6,358 bases of DNA, taken from positions 1-6,358 of the forward strand of contig JANXYI010000357.1 of the NCBI GenBank assembly GCA_025350085.1, given 5' to 3'. A model generated the notes under the pieces. That model was not told where the DNA came from, did no database searches, and saw only the letters and a list, made by a program, of their open reading frames with translations. The DNA is from Deltaproteobacteria bacterium (GTDB lineage Bacteria > Desulfobacterota > Desulfovibrionia > Desulfovibrionales > Desulfovibrionaceae). Each line of letters starts with the position of its first letter. Position 1 is the first letter of the stretch. A program made the position numbers and the translations under genes. This document shows, in pieces, positions 1 to 5,931 of this stretch.

Positions 1-2
1 CC

Positions 3-800
3 CGGGCCTTTGCCGGGTGCAAGGTCTTTCTTCTGGTGGTGCCCAGCCAGTTCCTGCGCTCCACTCTCGAAAGCTTCCGCGACATCCTGCCCAAGAAGCC
101 CATCGTGGTCTGCGCCAGCAAGGGCATCGAGAACAACACCCTGGCCCCCATGTCCCAGGTCGTGGCCGAGGCGCTGGAGCCGCTTCATCCGCGCTTTGCC
201 GTGCTCTCCGGCCCCAGCTTTGCCGCAGAGGTGGCCAAGGGCCTGCCGACCACGGTGTCGCTCGGCTGCGCGGACAAGAAGCTCGGCCGCGAATTGCAGG
301 CCCTGTTCTCCACGGACAGCTTCCGGGTCTACACCAACGAGGACTTCCTGGGCGTGGAGCTCGGCGGGGCGCTGAAAAATGTCATGGCCATCGCCGCGGG
401 CATCTCCGACGGCCTGGGCTTCGGCTATGACGCCCGGGCTGCGCTCATCACGCGCGGGCTGGCCGAGATGAGCCGCCTGGGCAAGGTCATGGGCGCCAAG
501 CCCAAGACCTTCATGGGCCTGTCGGGCATGGGCGACCTGGTGCTGACCTGCACCGGCGACCTCTCGCGCAACCGCCAAGTGGGTGTGAAGCTCGGCCAGG
601 GCCGCAAGCTGAAGGACATCCTGGCCGAGACCAAGACCGTGGCCGAGGGCGTGCGCACCACGGAGTCCGTGCATTTCCTGGCGCGCAACCTGGGCGTGGA
701 GCTGCCGCTGACCGAGCAGGTCTACCGCATCCTCTACGAGGACAAGGACCCGTCCCAGGCCGTGCGCGACCTGATGTCGCGGGAGCTCAAGGGGGAGTGA
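3..800 (+). CDS. gpsA: NAD(P)H-dependent glycerol-3-phosphate dehydrogenase, 5'-truncated by the window edge
   Basis: Cytosolic enzyme that reduces dihydroxyacetone phosphate to sn-glycerol-3-phosphate, the backbone precursor of phospholipids. The reading frame is open from base 3 to the TGA at 798-800, giving about 265 residues. The family is usually about 330 residues, so roughly the first 65-75, including the GxGxxG nucleotide-binding loop, lie outside the window. Family motifs in order are VVPSQ, the ASKGIE segment (bases 114-131), SGPSFAAEV, then GGALKNVMAIAAG with the catalytic lysine at 375-377, and GLSGMGDLVLTCTG followed by SRNRQVG, which closes over the substrate. The C-terminal helical domain ends normally in SRELKGE. 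The GTG at 36 is internal and should not be taken as the start. No frameshift or missing catalytic residue is visible. A strong terminator follows, so this is the last gene of its transcript. Confidence 0.96.
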   Translation, partial: RAFAGCKVFLLVVPSQFLRSTLESFRDILPKKPIVVCASKGIENNTLAPMSQVVAEALEPLHPRFAVLSGPSFAAEVAKGLPTTVSLGCADKKLGRELQALFSTDSFRVYTNEDFLGVELGGALKNVMAIAAGISDGLGFGYDARAALITRGLAEMSRLGKVMGAKPKTFMGLSGMGDLVLTCTGDLSRNRQVGVKLGQGRKLKDILAETKTVAEGVRTTESVHFLARNLGVELPLTEQVYRILYEDKDPSQAVRDLMSRELKGE

Positions 801-827
801 TCCCTCAGGCCTGTTCCCAGCCTTTGG

Positions 828-853
828 ACGGCCCGCTCGCGGGCCGTTTTTTT
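828..853 (+). terminator. Rho-independent terminator of gpsA
   Basis: A perfect 8-bp GC-rich stem (ACGGCCCG at 828-835, CGGGCCGT at 840-847) closes a 4-base CTCG loop. It runs directly into a T-tract through 853. It lies 28 bases after the gpsA stop codon and separates gpsA from the cyclase gene, which must therefore have its own promoter. Confidence 0.93.
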
Positions 854-994
854 GGGCAAGGCCGCGCAGGGGCGGCACCGGTCTCCATCCAGCAGGGGGT
901 GACAAGCCCCAGCAACACTGGTAGCCTGTATTGGTGAGGGCCGTGACCCCTCCGCAGCGCCTCGGCGCAACGCTCAGGCAACAAGGACAGGGGC
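854..994 (+). promoter_or_regulatory. Upstream region of the diguanylate cyclase gene, with its ribosome binding site
   Basis: This gap between the gpsA terminator and the cyclase start must hold the cyclase promoter, because the terminator blocks read-through. The clear element is a Shine-Dalgarno AAGGA at 983-987, seven bases before the ATG at 995. No convincing promoter is visible. The best -35/-10 pair is GTGACA (899-904) and TAGCCT (922-927), 17 bases apart, and the -10 is poor. No riboswitch-like fold or operator stood out. Confidence 0.5.
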
Positions 995-2182
995 ATGTTC
1001 GGACTGCGCATCGACCGCCAATCGCGGGTGATCATCGCCGCCTACGCGGTGTTCTGTGTCGGGCTGCTGCTCACCTGCCTGTTCGTGGCGCATGAGGTCA
1101 GGCAGATCCTGGCCTCGACCGAGAATCTCTATCTCCACCCCTTCACCGTGAGCAACCAGGCCCTGGAGGCCCGGCTGACGCTCATGGACATGCGGCGCGA
1201 CGTCCTCTTTTCCGTGCTCTCGCAAGACGCGGCGCGGGCCCGGCAACTGCAGCAGGGCATGGCCGCGCAGGACGCCCGGTTCGCCGCGGCCCTGGCCCAG
1301 GTGCGCTCCTACTACCTGGGCGATCCGGCGCAGGTCGAGCGGGCCGACCGGCTGTTCGCCGCCTGGAAGCCGGTGCGCGATAACATCCTGGACCTGGCCC
1401 GGCGCGGGGACTTCGACCAGGCGCGGAGCCGCGTCCTGGCCGCGGGCACCCCGATGTACCAGGCGATCAATGACGAACTGGACGCAATCATCGTCTTTGC
1501 CCGCAACCGCGCGGCCCAGTTCGTGGAGGAGGCGCGCGACAAGCGCGAGCATGCCGAGCGCCTCATCCTGCTGGTCATGCTCGGCGGCTTTGCCGCCAGC
1601 TTTCTGTGCAGCGCCCTGGTCATCCGCTCCGTGCGGCAGATCGTCCGGGGCCATGAGCAGAATCTGGTCTACATGGCGCATCACGACCCGCTCACCGGCC
1701 TGCCCAACCGGCAGCTGTTCATGGACCGCATCCGCCAGGCCCTGCTGCTGGCCGAGCGCGAGCAGAAGGACACCGGCCTGCTGTACGTGGACCTGGACCG
1801 CTTCAAGGAGATCAACGACACCTTTGGCCACGACGCCGGAGACGCCATGCTGATCCAGGTGGCCGCGGGCCTGGCCGCGTCCGTGCGCTCAAGCGACACC
1901 GTGGCCCGGCTGGGGGGCGACGAGTTCGTGGTCCTGCTTCAGGACGTGCGCGACCGCGAGGCCCTGCGCGACGTGGCGCGGAAGATCCTGACGATGGCGG
2001 CCACCCCGTGCATCTTCCAGGGCCACAGCCTTGAGGTCAGCGCCAGCGTGGGCATCGCGGTGGCTTCCGTGGACGGCCGGGAGGTGGAGACCCTGCTGGT
2101 CCACGCCGACGCGGCCATGTACCGGGCCAAGAACGCCGGGCGCAACCAGTTCGCCTTTTATGCCCAGGAAGAGCCTGCCTGA
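995..2182 (+). CDS. Membrane-anchored diguanylate cyclase: helical periplasmic sensor plus GGDEF domain
   Basis: Predicted to make cyclic di-GMP from two GTP at the inner membrane. The 395-residue protein has TM1 at about 11-31, a periplasmic region at about 32-188, TM2 at about 190-210 and a cytoplasmic GGDEF domain from about 222 to the end. The periplasmic part is rich in heptad-like helix, like the four-helix-bundle sensors of chemoreceptors. The GGDEF domain starts with the usual HDPLTGLPNR, has the metal-binding Asp266 and the GTP-contacting Asn274 and Asp283 in DLDRFKEINDTFGHDAGD, and an intact GGDEF at 307-311. An RxxD (RSSD, 298-301) lies exactly five residues before it, which is the product-inhibition I-site. 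The GGDEF domain follows TM2 with only a short linker and no room for a HAMP domain. No EAL domain follows. The ATG start is supported by AAGGA at 983-987. The ligand cannot be told from sequence. Confidence 0.93.
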   Translation: MFGLRIDRQSRVIIAAYAVFCVGLLLTCLFVAHEVRQILASTENLYLHPFTVSNQALEARLTLMDMRRDVLFSVLSQDAARARQLQQGMAAQDARFAAALAQVRSYYLGDPAQVERADRLFAAWKPVRDNILDLARRGDFDQARSRVLAAGTPMYQAINDELDAIIVFARNRAAQFVEEARDKREHAERLILLVMLGGFAASFLCSALVIRSVRQIVRGHEQNLVYMAHHDPLTGLPNRQLFMDRIRQALLLAEREQKDTGLLYVDLDRFKEINDTFGHDAGDAMLIQVAAGLAASVRSSDTVARLGGDEFVVLLQDVRDREALRDVARKILTMAATPCIFQGHSLEVSASVGIAVASVDGREVETLLVHADAAMYRAKNAGRNQFAFYAQEEPA

Positions 2183-2202
2183 ATCCGGCAGGGGGTGGAG
2201 GC

Positions 2203-2231
2203 TTGCATAAGCCCCTGGCCCGGCCTATAGC
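2203..2231 (+). promoter_or_regulatory. Candidate promoter of the hemerythrin-like gene
   Basis: TTGCAT (2203-2208) and TATAGC (2226-2231) are 17 bases apart, resembling a sigma-70 -35/-10 pair with a good TATA core in otherwise GC-rich DNA. A transcript would start near 2238, leaving a leader of about 15 bases that just holds the ribosome binding site. The same TTGCA, with a GG at 2193-2194, also fits the minimal sigma-54 GG-N10-GC spacing, but the -24 side lies in a G-run and is a weak match. A 5-bp inverted repeat (GGCTT at 2200-2204, AAGCC at 2209-2213) overlaps the -35. Confidence 0.4.
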
Positions 2232-2239
2232 TTGAGCCT

Positions 2240-2245
2240 GGAGGG
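2240..2245 (+). promoter_or_regulatory. Ribosome binding site fixing the hemerythrin-like start
   Basis: GGAGGG lies seven bases before the ATG at 2253. An in-frame TTG at 2232 is upstream of this site and next to the candidate -10, so it is not a plausible start. Confidence 0.85.
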
Positions 2246-2252
2246 CCCGCCC

Positions 2253-2810
2253 ATGCAACCCATCGGTCCGCTCATGCACGAACACCGGCTCATCGAACGT
2301 CTGCTCAGCACCCTGGCCCACGAAGTCCGACGCATCGAGTCGGGCCAAAAACCGGACAGCCCCTTCATCGACCAGGCGGTGGACTTTTGTCGGACCTATG
2401 CCGACCGCTGCCACCACGGCAAGGAGGAGGACATCCTGTTCCGCGAACTGGCAAAGAAAAAACTCGCGCCGCAGGAGCAGGCCATGCTGGCCGAGCTGGT
2501 GGAGGATCACGTCCAGGGCCGCATCCTGGTGCGCGCCATCGAGGAGGCCAACCGCGCGGTGACCCGCTGCGAACAGCCGGCCTCGGTCGAGACGCTGCTG
2601 CCGCTGCTGCGCCGCCTGATCGAGTTCTACCCGGCGCACATCGCCAAAGAGGACAAGCACTTCTTCTTCCCGGTGATGCAGCACTTCTCCCGCCAGGAGA
2701 TGGACGCCATGCTCCTGGAGTTCGAGGAGTTCGACAGGCGGCTCATCCACGAGAAATACGCGGGCCTGGTGGCGGAGCGGGAGGCGGCCCTGAAAGCGGG
2801 CGGCTCATAG
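2253..2810 (+). CDS. Hemerythrin-like (HHE cation-binding) domain protein
   Basis: A soluble 185-residue all-helical protein predicted to bind a non-heme di-iron centre. Related proteins bind O2 or NO, detoxify reactive species or carry iron, and are common in anaerobes that meet oxygen. The likely ligands match the HHE pattern: His11 (or His9) in MHEHRLIERL, His55 and Glu59 in HHGKEED, His86 in VEDHVQGR, and His129 and Glu133 in PAHIAKED, with His136 just after. The length fits a single-domain family member with a C-terminal helix ending in ALKAGGS. There is no signal peptide or membrane segment. The ATG start is chosen over an upstream TTG because of the ribosome binding site at 2240-2245. 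It sits 70 bases after the cyclase gene and converges with mnmE. Family membership is firm. Whether it senses, stores or detoxifies cannot be seen. Confidence 0.92.
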   Translation: MQPIGPLMHEHRLIERLLSTLAHEVRRIESGQKPDSPFIDQAVDFCRTYADRCHHGKEEDILFRELAKKKLAPQEQAMLAELVEDHVQGRILVRAIEEANRAVTRCEQPASVETLLPLLRRLIEFYPAHIAKEDKHFFFPVMQHFSRQEMDAMLLEFEEFDRRLIHEKYAGLVAEREAALKAGGS

Positions 2811-2881
2811 ACGACGCGCCCGGCCTGCGCTGAGCAACAAGCGCGTCCATTTCCCGCAGCGCTGCGCCGACAAGACCGTGC

Positions 2882-2913
2882 AAAAAAATGGCCGGGGCTC
2901 TTCCCCGGCCTTT
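2882..2913 (-). terminator. Terminator between convergent genes, strongest for mnmE
   Basis: A perfect 8-bp stem (GGCCGGGG at 2890-2897, CCCCGGCC at 2903-2910) has a 5-base loop. Read on the - strand, it is followed by A and then seven T (bases 2889 to 2882), a classic intrinsic terminator about 68 bases after the mnmE stop. Read on the + strand only TTT follows, so it would be a weaker stop for the hemerythrin-like transcript. Confidence 0.88.
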
Positions 2914-2977
2914 GCGCGTCCATCAGGCCTCCAGTTCCCGAAGCGTTGCACCGCCTCGTCCGACCCTGGGCGGCTTC

Positions 2978-4504
2978 CTATTTCCCCAGGCAGAAGTGCG
3001 AGAAGATGTCCTCCAGCACCGCGTCCGGCGCGATCTCGCCGGTGAGTTCGGCCAGCAGCCGGCAGGCGGCCTCCATGCGCACCCCCAGAATATCGTAGGG
3101 CAGCCCGGCCCCGGCGTCGTCGGCCAGGGCCAGCAGCTCCGCCCGCGCCCGGCTGAGCACTTGAGCCTGGCGCGCGTTGGGCGCCACCTCGTCCGGGTCC
3201 GGCTCGGCCCGGCCCCCTGCCTGGCCGCCTGCCTGGCCGTCCGTCAGGCGTCCGCGCAGGGCCGCGCACAGTTCCTCCAGCCCGGCGCCGGTCCTGGCCG
3301 ACACGCGCACTGAGGCCAGCCCCAGCTCCTGGGCCACGTTCTGGGCTTCATCCAGCGCCGAAGGGCAGCCCCCCGCGCTGGCGACCAGGTCAATCTTGTT
3401 CAGCACCACCAGGCTGCGCGCAGGCGCAAGGGCATTGAGCGCCGCGCGGTCCCCGGGGTGCAGGGGCCGGGAGGCGTCCAGCACGTACAGCACGGCCTCG
3501 GCCCGGGCCATGAACTCCCGGCTCAGGTCCTGGCCTTCGGCCTCCACTGCGTCGACTTCCACGGCGCTGGGCGTATGGGCGGCCGCGTCCGCCGGGCCCG
3601 GCCCCTCCAGGCCTTGGGGGCTGCGCAGGCCAGCGGTGTCCACCAGCCGCACGATGAGCCCGGAGAGGTCCAGCTGCTCCTCCAGATAGTCGCGCGTGGT
3701 GCCGGGCTGCGCGGACACGATGGCCCGCCTGCGTCCGACCAGGGCGTTCAGCAGGCTGGACTTGCCCGCGTTGACCCGGCCCGCCAGCACGGCCAGCAGG
3801 CCCTCGCGCCAGGCCCGGGCGCGCTCCACTCCGGCCAGCAACAGCTCCACGTCCGCGGCCGCGGAGAGCGCCGCTGCGCGCAGCTCGGAAAGGGGCAGGC
3901 ACTCCACGTCCTCGTCCGGGAAATCAACGGCCAGGCACAGGCGCGCGCGCAGGTTCTCCAGGGCCTGGCGCAGGGCGCTGATGCGCCGGGAAAGCGCGCC
4001 GGAGAGCTTGAGCTGGGCCAGGTGCAGGGCCGCGCGCGTGGGCGCGGCAATGGCCTCGGCCACGGCCTCGGCCTGGGTCAGGTCGAGCCGGCCATTCAAA
4101 AACGCGCGCAGGGTGAACTCGCCGGGCCGGGCCAGCCGCGCCCCGCGCGCTAAAAGCTCCTCCAGCACGCTGCGCAAAACGGCCGGGCCACCGTGGCAAT
4201 GCAGCTCGACCACGTCCTCGCCGGTGAAGGAGCCTGGGCCGGGCATGCAGGCCACAAGCACCTCGTCCAGCACGCGGCCGTCCGCGTCCACCAGGCGGCC
4301 GTGGTGCAGGAAGCGGGGCTTGAAGGCGGTGAATCTGGGGCTGGAGGAGCGGAACAGGGCGCTGGCCAGGGGCAGCGACTCGGGGCCGCTCAGGCGCACG
4401 ATGCCCACTGCGCCCGGGCCGGTAGCCGTGGCCACGGCCACGATGGTCTCTCGGGGGGGCTCACGGGGGGTGTCAAGGGCGGAGCCACGGGCAAAGCTGC
4501 TCAC
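2978..4504 (-). CDS. mnmE: tRNA uridine-5-carboxymethylaminomethyl modification GTPase MnmE (TrmE)
   Basis: With MnmG, this GTPase builds the (carboxymethyl)aminomethyl group on wobble uridine 34 of certain tRNAs in the cytosol. The 508-residue protein is complete. The N-terminal tetrahydrofolate-binding domain begins at ETIVAVATATGPGAVGIVR (from 19) and includes PGPGSFTGED and HCHGGP. A helical domain follows, with the G domain inside it: Walker A GRVNAGKS (242-249), PGTTRD (267-272), DTAG (289-292), NKID (369-372) and SARTG (402-406). It ends in CLGK, carrying the family's C-terminal cysteine motif. Relative to the usual spacing there are about 20 extra residues after DTAGLR (about 295-318) and a Gly/Ala/Gln-rich stretch at 423-432. 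The start is GTG at 4502-4504, with GGAGG (4509-4513) only four bases upstream. No start codon is available further upstream before the hairpin. It follows jag on the same strand with an 80-base gap. Confidence 0.97.
   Translation of the reverse strand: MSSFARGSALDTPREPPRETIVAVATATGPGAVGIVRLSGPESLPLASALFRSSSPRFTAFKPRFLHHGRLVDADGRVLDEVLVACMPGPGSFTGEDVVELHCHGGPAVLRSVLEELLARGARLARPGEFTLRAFLNGRLDLTQAEAVAEAIAAPTRAALHLAQLKLSGALSRRISALRQALENLRARLCLAVDFPDEDVECLPLSELRAAALSAAADVELLLAGVERARAWREGLLAVLAGRVNAGKSSLLNALVGRRRAIVSAQPGTTRDYLEEQLDLSGLIVRLVDTAGLRSPQGLEGPGPADAAAHTPSAVEVDAVEAEGQDLSREFMARAEAVLYVLDASRPLHPGDRAALNALAPARSLVVLNKIDLVASAGGCPSALDEAQNVAQELGLASVRVSARTGAGLEELCAALRGRLTDGQAGGQAGGRAEPDPDEVAPNARQAQVLSRARAELLALADDAGAGLPYDILGVRMEAACRLLAELTGEIAPDAVLEDIFSHFCLGK
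3216..3239. repeat. Perfect 12-bp tandem duplication inside mnmE
   Basis: Two exact adjacent copies of CCTGCCTGGCCG occupy 3216-3227 and 3228-3239. Read in the mnmE frame they encode a repeated QAGG unit in the linker before the C-terminal helical domain. The repeat length is a multiple of three, so the frame is kept. It looks like a recent slippage duplication in a tolerant loop. Confidence 0.9.
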
Positions 4505-4508
4505 TGGA

Positions 4509-4513
4509 CCTCC
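4509..4513 (-). promoter_or_regulatory. mnmE: Ribosome binding site of mnmE, tightly spaced
   Basis: On the - strand GGAGG is followed by TCCA and then the GTG start. Four bases is shorter than the usual five to nine. The site begins right after the T-rich tail of the hairpin at 4514-4559, so hairpin and ribosome loading could affect each other. Confidence 0.75.
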
Positions 4514-4559
4514 AAAAGAACGCCGGGGCAGGAACGCGGTAAACGTCCCCTGCCCCGGC
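4514..4559 (-). terminator. Terminator-like hairpin (possible attenuator) between jag and mnmE
   Basis: On the - strand an 11-bp perfect GC-rich stem (GCCGGGGCAGG from 4559 to 4549, pairing with CCTGCCCCGGC from 4532 to 4522) is followed by GTTCTTTT (4521-4514). A short inner ACG/CGT stem with a 7-base loop can form within it. It lies 25 bases after the jag stop and just before the mnmE ribosome binding site. It has the shape of an intrinsic terminator with an imperfect T-tract and would be expected to cut mnmE expression relative to jag. Confidence 0.72.
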
Positions 4560-4584
4560 AGCTGATGACGGGTTTGGCCGGGGC

Positions 4585-5895
4585 CTATTCCGCGTTGTCG
4601 TTGTACTCCTGGTCGGACTGGCTGCCCGGGACGGGTTCGTCGATGAGCTCGCCGTTCTTGCCCTTGCTCTTGGCCATGATCAGCACGCGCTTCATGGAGC
4701 CCTCGCCCTTGCTGCGGGTGAAGACGAACTCGTCGTCCTGCAGGGTCAGGTGCACCACGCGGCGGTGGTACGAGCTCATGGGCCGGGTGCTCTGGGTGCG
4801 GCCCGTGGCCGTGGCCTTGTCCGCCAGGTGCCGGGCGATCTGGCGCAGGCGTTCGTCCTGGTTCTCGCGGTAGTCCCCGGCGTCGATCTGCACGCGCACC
4901 GAGGCGTCCATGCGCTTACTGACCAGGCGGTTCACCAGGTACTGGATGGAGGCGAGCGTCTGGCCCTCGCGGCCGATGAGCAGGCCGGAATTCTCGGGGT
5001 CCTCCAGGCGTACGCTGACGCGGTCGGCAAGCAGGGTGATGGTGATCTGGACGTTTTCCACCAGGGGCGCCAAGAGCTTCTGCGTCACCTCGCGGGTGAC
5101 CTGCTCAAGCACGGCCTGGTCCAGATGCCCGATGCCCTGGGGCGCGCCGTTGTCGTCCTCGGAGCCCAGATCGCCGGGCTGGGCATCGCGGCGCGGGGGC
5201 CTCGCCTCGCCAGAGTCGCGGCGGGGGCGGTCGCGATCGCGGTCACGGCCACGGCCGCGGCCCCGCTCAGGCTGGCGTTCGGAACGGCCTTCTCCGGAGC
5301 GGCCCTGGGGCGCGCGGTTGCCGTCGCGGTCGGGCGGCAGCACGGTGGCGTCCGGGATGCGGTTGCCGTTGACCTCGTCCTGGTCCTCGGGCGGCCGGTT
5401 GCCGACGGCTTCGGGCGGGCGGTTGCCAACGGTTTCGGGCTGGCGTTCGCCCCGGCCGCGGCCACGGCCGCGTCGGCCGCGTTCGCTGCGGCGGGCCTCT
5501 CCGCCTCTGGCCTCCTGGCCCTCGCCTGCTGCTGCGGCCTGCTGGCCGGTGGCGGTCCTGGGCTCGGCCTGGGCAGCCTGGGGCTCGCGGCGCGGCCTGT
5601 CTTCGCGCGGACGTTCTTCGCGCGGACGTTCCTCGCGGGGCTTGTCCTCGCGGCGGGGCCGGTCGGACTGGCGCTCGGGCGCGGGCTGCTCCTCAGGCTC
5701 CTGGAGGGACTTGAAGCTGCCGCGCGGCTTGGCGCGCACCGTGGCCTTCTTCACGCCCACCAGTCCGAAGATACCCGACGAGCCGCCGGAGAGGATCTCG
5801 ATCTCCAGCTTGTCGCGCTTCAGGTCATAATGCTTGCACGCGGCCTCGATGGCCTCGTCCAGATTCTTGGCTTGGAATTCTTTGGCTTCGCTCAC
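4585..5895 (-). CDS. jag: RNA-binding protein Jag/KhpB (SpoIIIJ-associated), with long Arg-rich linker
   Basis: A cytosolic RNA-binding protein encoded beside yidC in many bacteria and, in Gram-positives, linked to cell elongation and division. The 436-residue product has a Jag_N domain at 1 to about 55, with its usual SSGIFGLVGVKKATV ending. A low-complexity linker at about 56-258, rich in Arg, Glu, Pro, Gly and Gln, follows. Then come a KH domain at about 260-340, with the GLLIGREGQTL loop at 304-314, and an R3H domain at about 345-408, with RRVVH at 378-382 and the following LQDDEFVFTRSKGEGSMKR. A short acidic tail ends the protein. Many Jag proteins are only 200-300 residues, so most of the extra length is linker. 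The start is GTG at 5893-5895 with a strong ribosome binding site at 5901-5907. The gene begins 36 bases after yidC, consistent with one operon. Domain identity is firm. The role of the linker is unknown. Confidence 0.95.
   Translation of the reverse strand: MSEAKEFQAKNLDEAIEAACKHYDLKRDKLEIEILSGGSSGIFGLVGVKKATVRAKPRGSFKSLQEPEEQPAPERQSDRPRREDKPREERPREERPREDRPRREPQAAQAEPRTATGQQAAAAGEGQEARGGEARRSERGRRGRGRGRGERQPETVGNRPPEAVGNRPPEDQDEVNGNRIPDATVLPPDRDGNRAPQGRSGEGRSERQPERGRGRGRDRDRDRPRRDSGEARPPRRDAQPGDLGSEDDNGAPQGIGHLDQAVLEQVTREVTQKLLAPLVENVQITITLLADRVSVRLEDPENSGLLIGREGQTLASIQYLVNRLVSKRMDASVRVQIDAGDYRENQDERLRQIARHLADKATATGRTQSTRPMSSYHRRVVHLTLQDDEFVFTRSKGEGSMKRVLIMAKSKGKNGELIDEPVPGSQSDQEYNDNAE
5396..5443. 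repeat. 24-bp tandem repeat in the jag linker
   Basis: Two adjacent 24-base units (5396-5419 and 5420-5443) differ at three positions and encode consecutive eight-residue units containing GNRPPE. Two looser GNR-P copies occur further along the linker (GNRIPD, GNRAPQ), suggesting growth by in-frame duplication. Confidence 0.85.
5602..5646. repeat. 15-bp tandem repeat in the jag linker
   Basis: Two identical 15-base units (5602-5616 and 5617-5631) are followed by a diverged third unit (5632-5646). They encode a PREER-type five-residue repeat of alternating basic and acidic residues in the first half of the linker. Confidence 0.85.
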
Positions 5896-5900
5896 GATTG

Positions 5901-5907
5901 TCCTCCC
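5901..5907 (-). promoter_or_regulatory. jag: Ribosome binding site of jag, deciding a GTG start
   Basis: GGGAGGA on the - strand lies five bases before the GTG at 5893-5895. This supports the GTG, after which the Jag_N domain begins at its usual position. Confidence 0.88.
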
Positions 5908-5931
5908 AGCAGGTTCTCTGTCGCCGCCACG

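Noticed and set aside
899..927. Promoter GTGACA-N17-TAGCCT for the cyclase gene
   Set aside because: The -10 matches only half of the consensus. A promoter must exist in this gap, but this pair is not good enough to name as a feature.
974..1831. 285-codon open frame on the - strand opposite the cyclase gene
   Set aside because: It is antisense to a complete GGDEF protein, has no domain features, and is explained by the codon bias of the real gene.
2232..2252. Upstream TTG start adding seven residues to the hemerythrin-like protein
   Set aside because: The ribosome binding site at 2240-2245 lies downstream of this TTG and is well placed for the ATG at 2253. The family motif also begins shortly after that ATG.
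2037..2750. 237-codon open frame on the - strand across the cyclase end and the hemerythrin-like gene
   Set aside because: It crosses two real genes and their gap on the other strand and has no domain signature.
3696..4565. Long open frame (289 codons) on the + strand opposite mnmE
   Set aside because: It is a shadow of GC-rich mnmE codons. The product is low-complexity Ser/Arg/Ala with no recognisable domain, while the opposite strand encodes a full MnmE.
5396..5646. Repeats in the jag linker considered as a CRISPR array
   Set aside because: The units are tandem without unique spacers, in frame, and encode peptide repeats.
4910..5830. 306-codon Ser/Arg-rich open frame on the + strand opposite jag
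   Set aside because: Its composition mirrors the repetitive Arg-rich jag linker read in reverse. The KH and R3H domains on the - strand identify the real gene.
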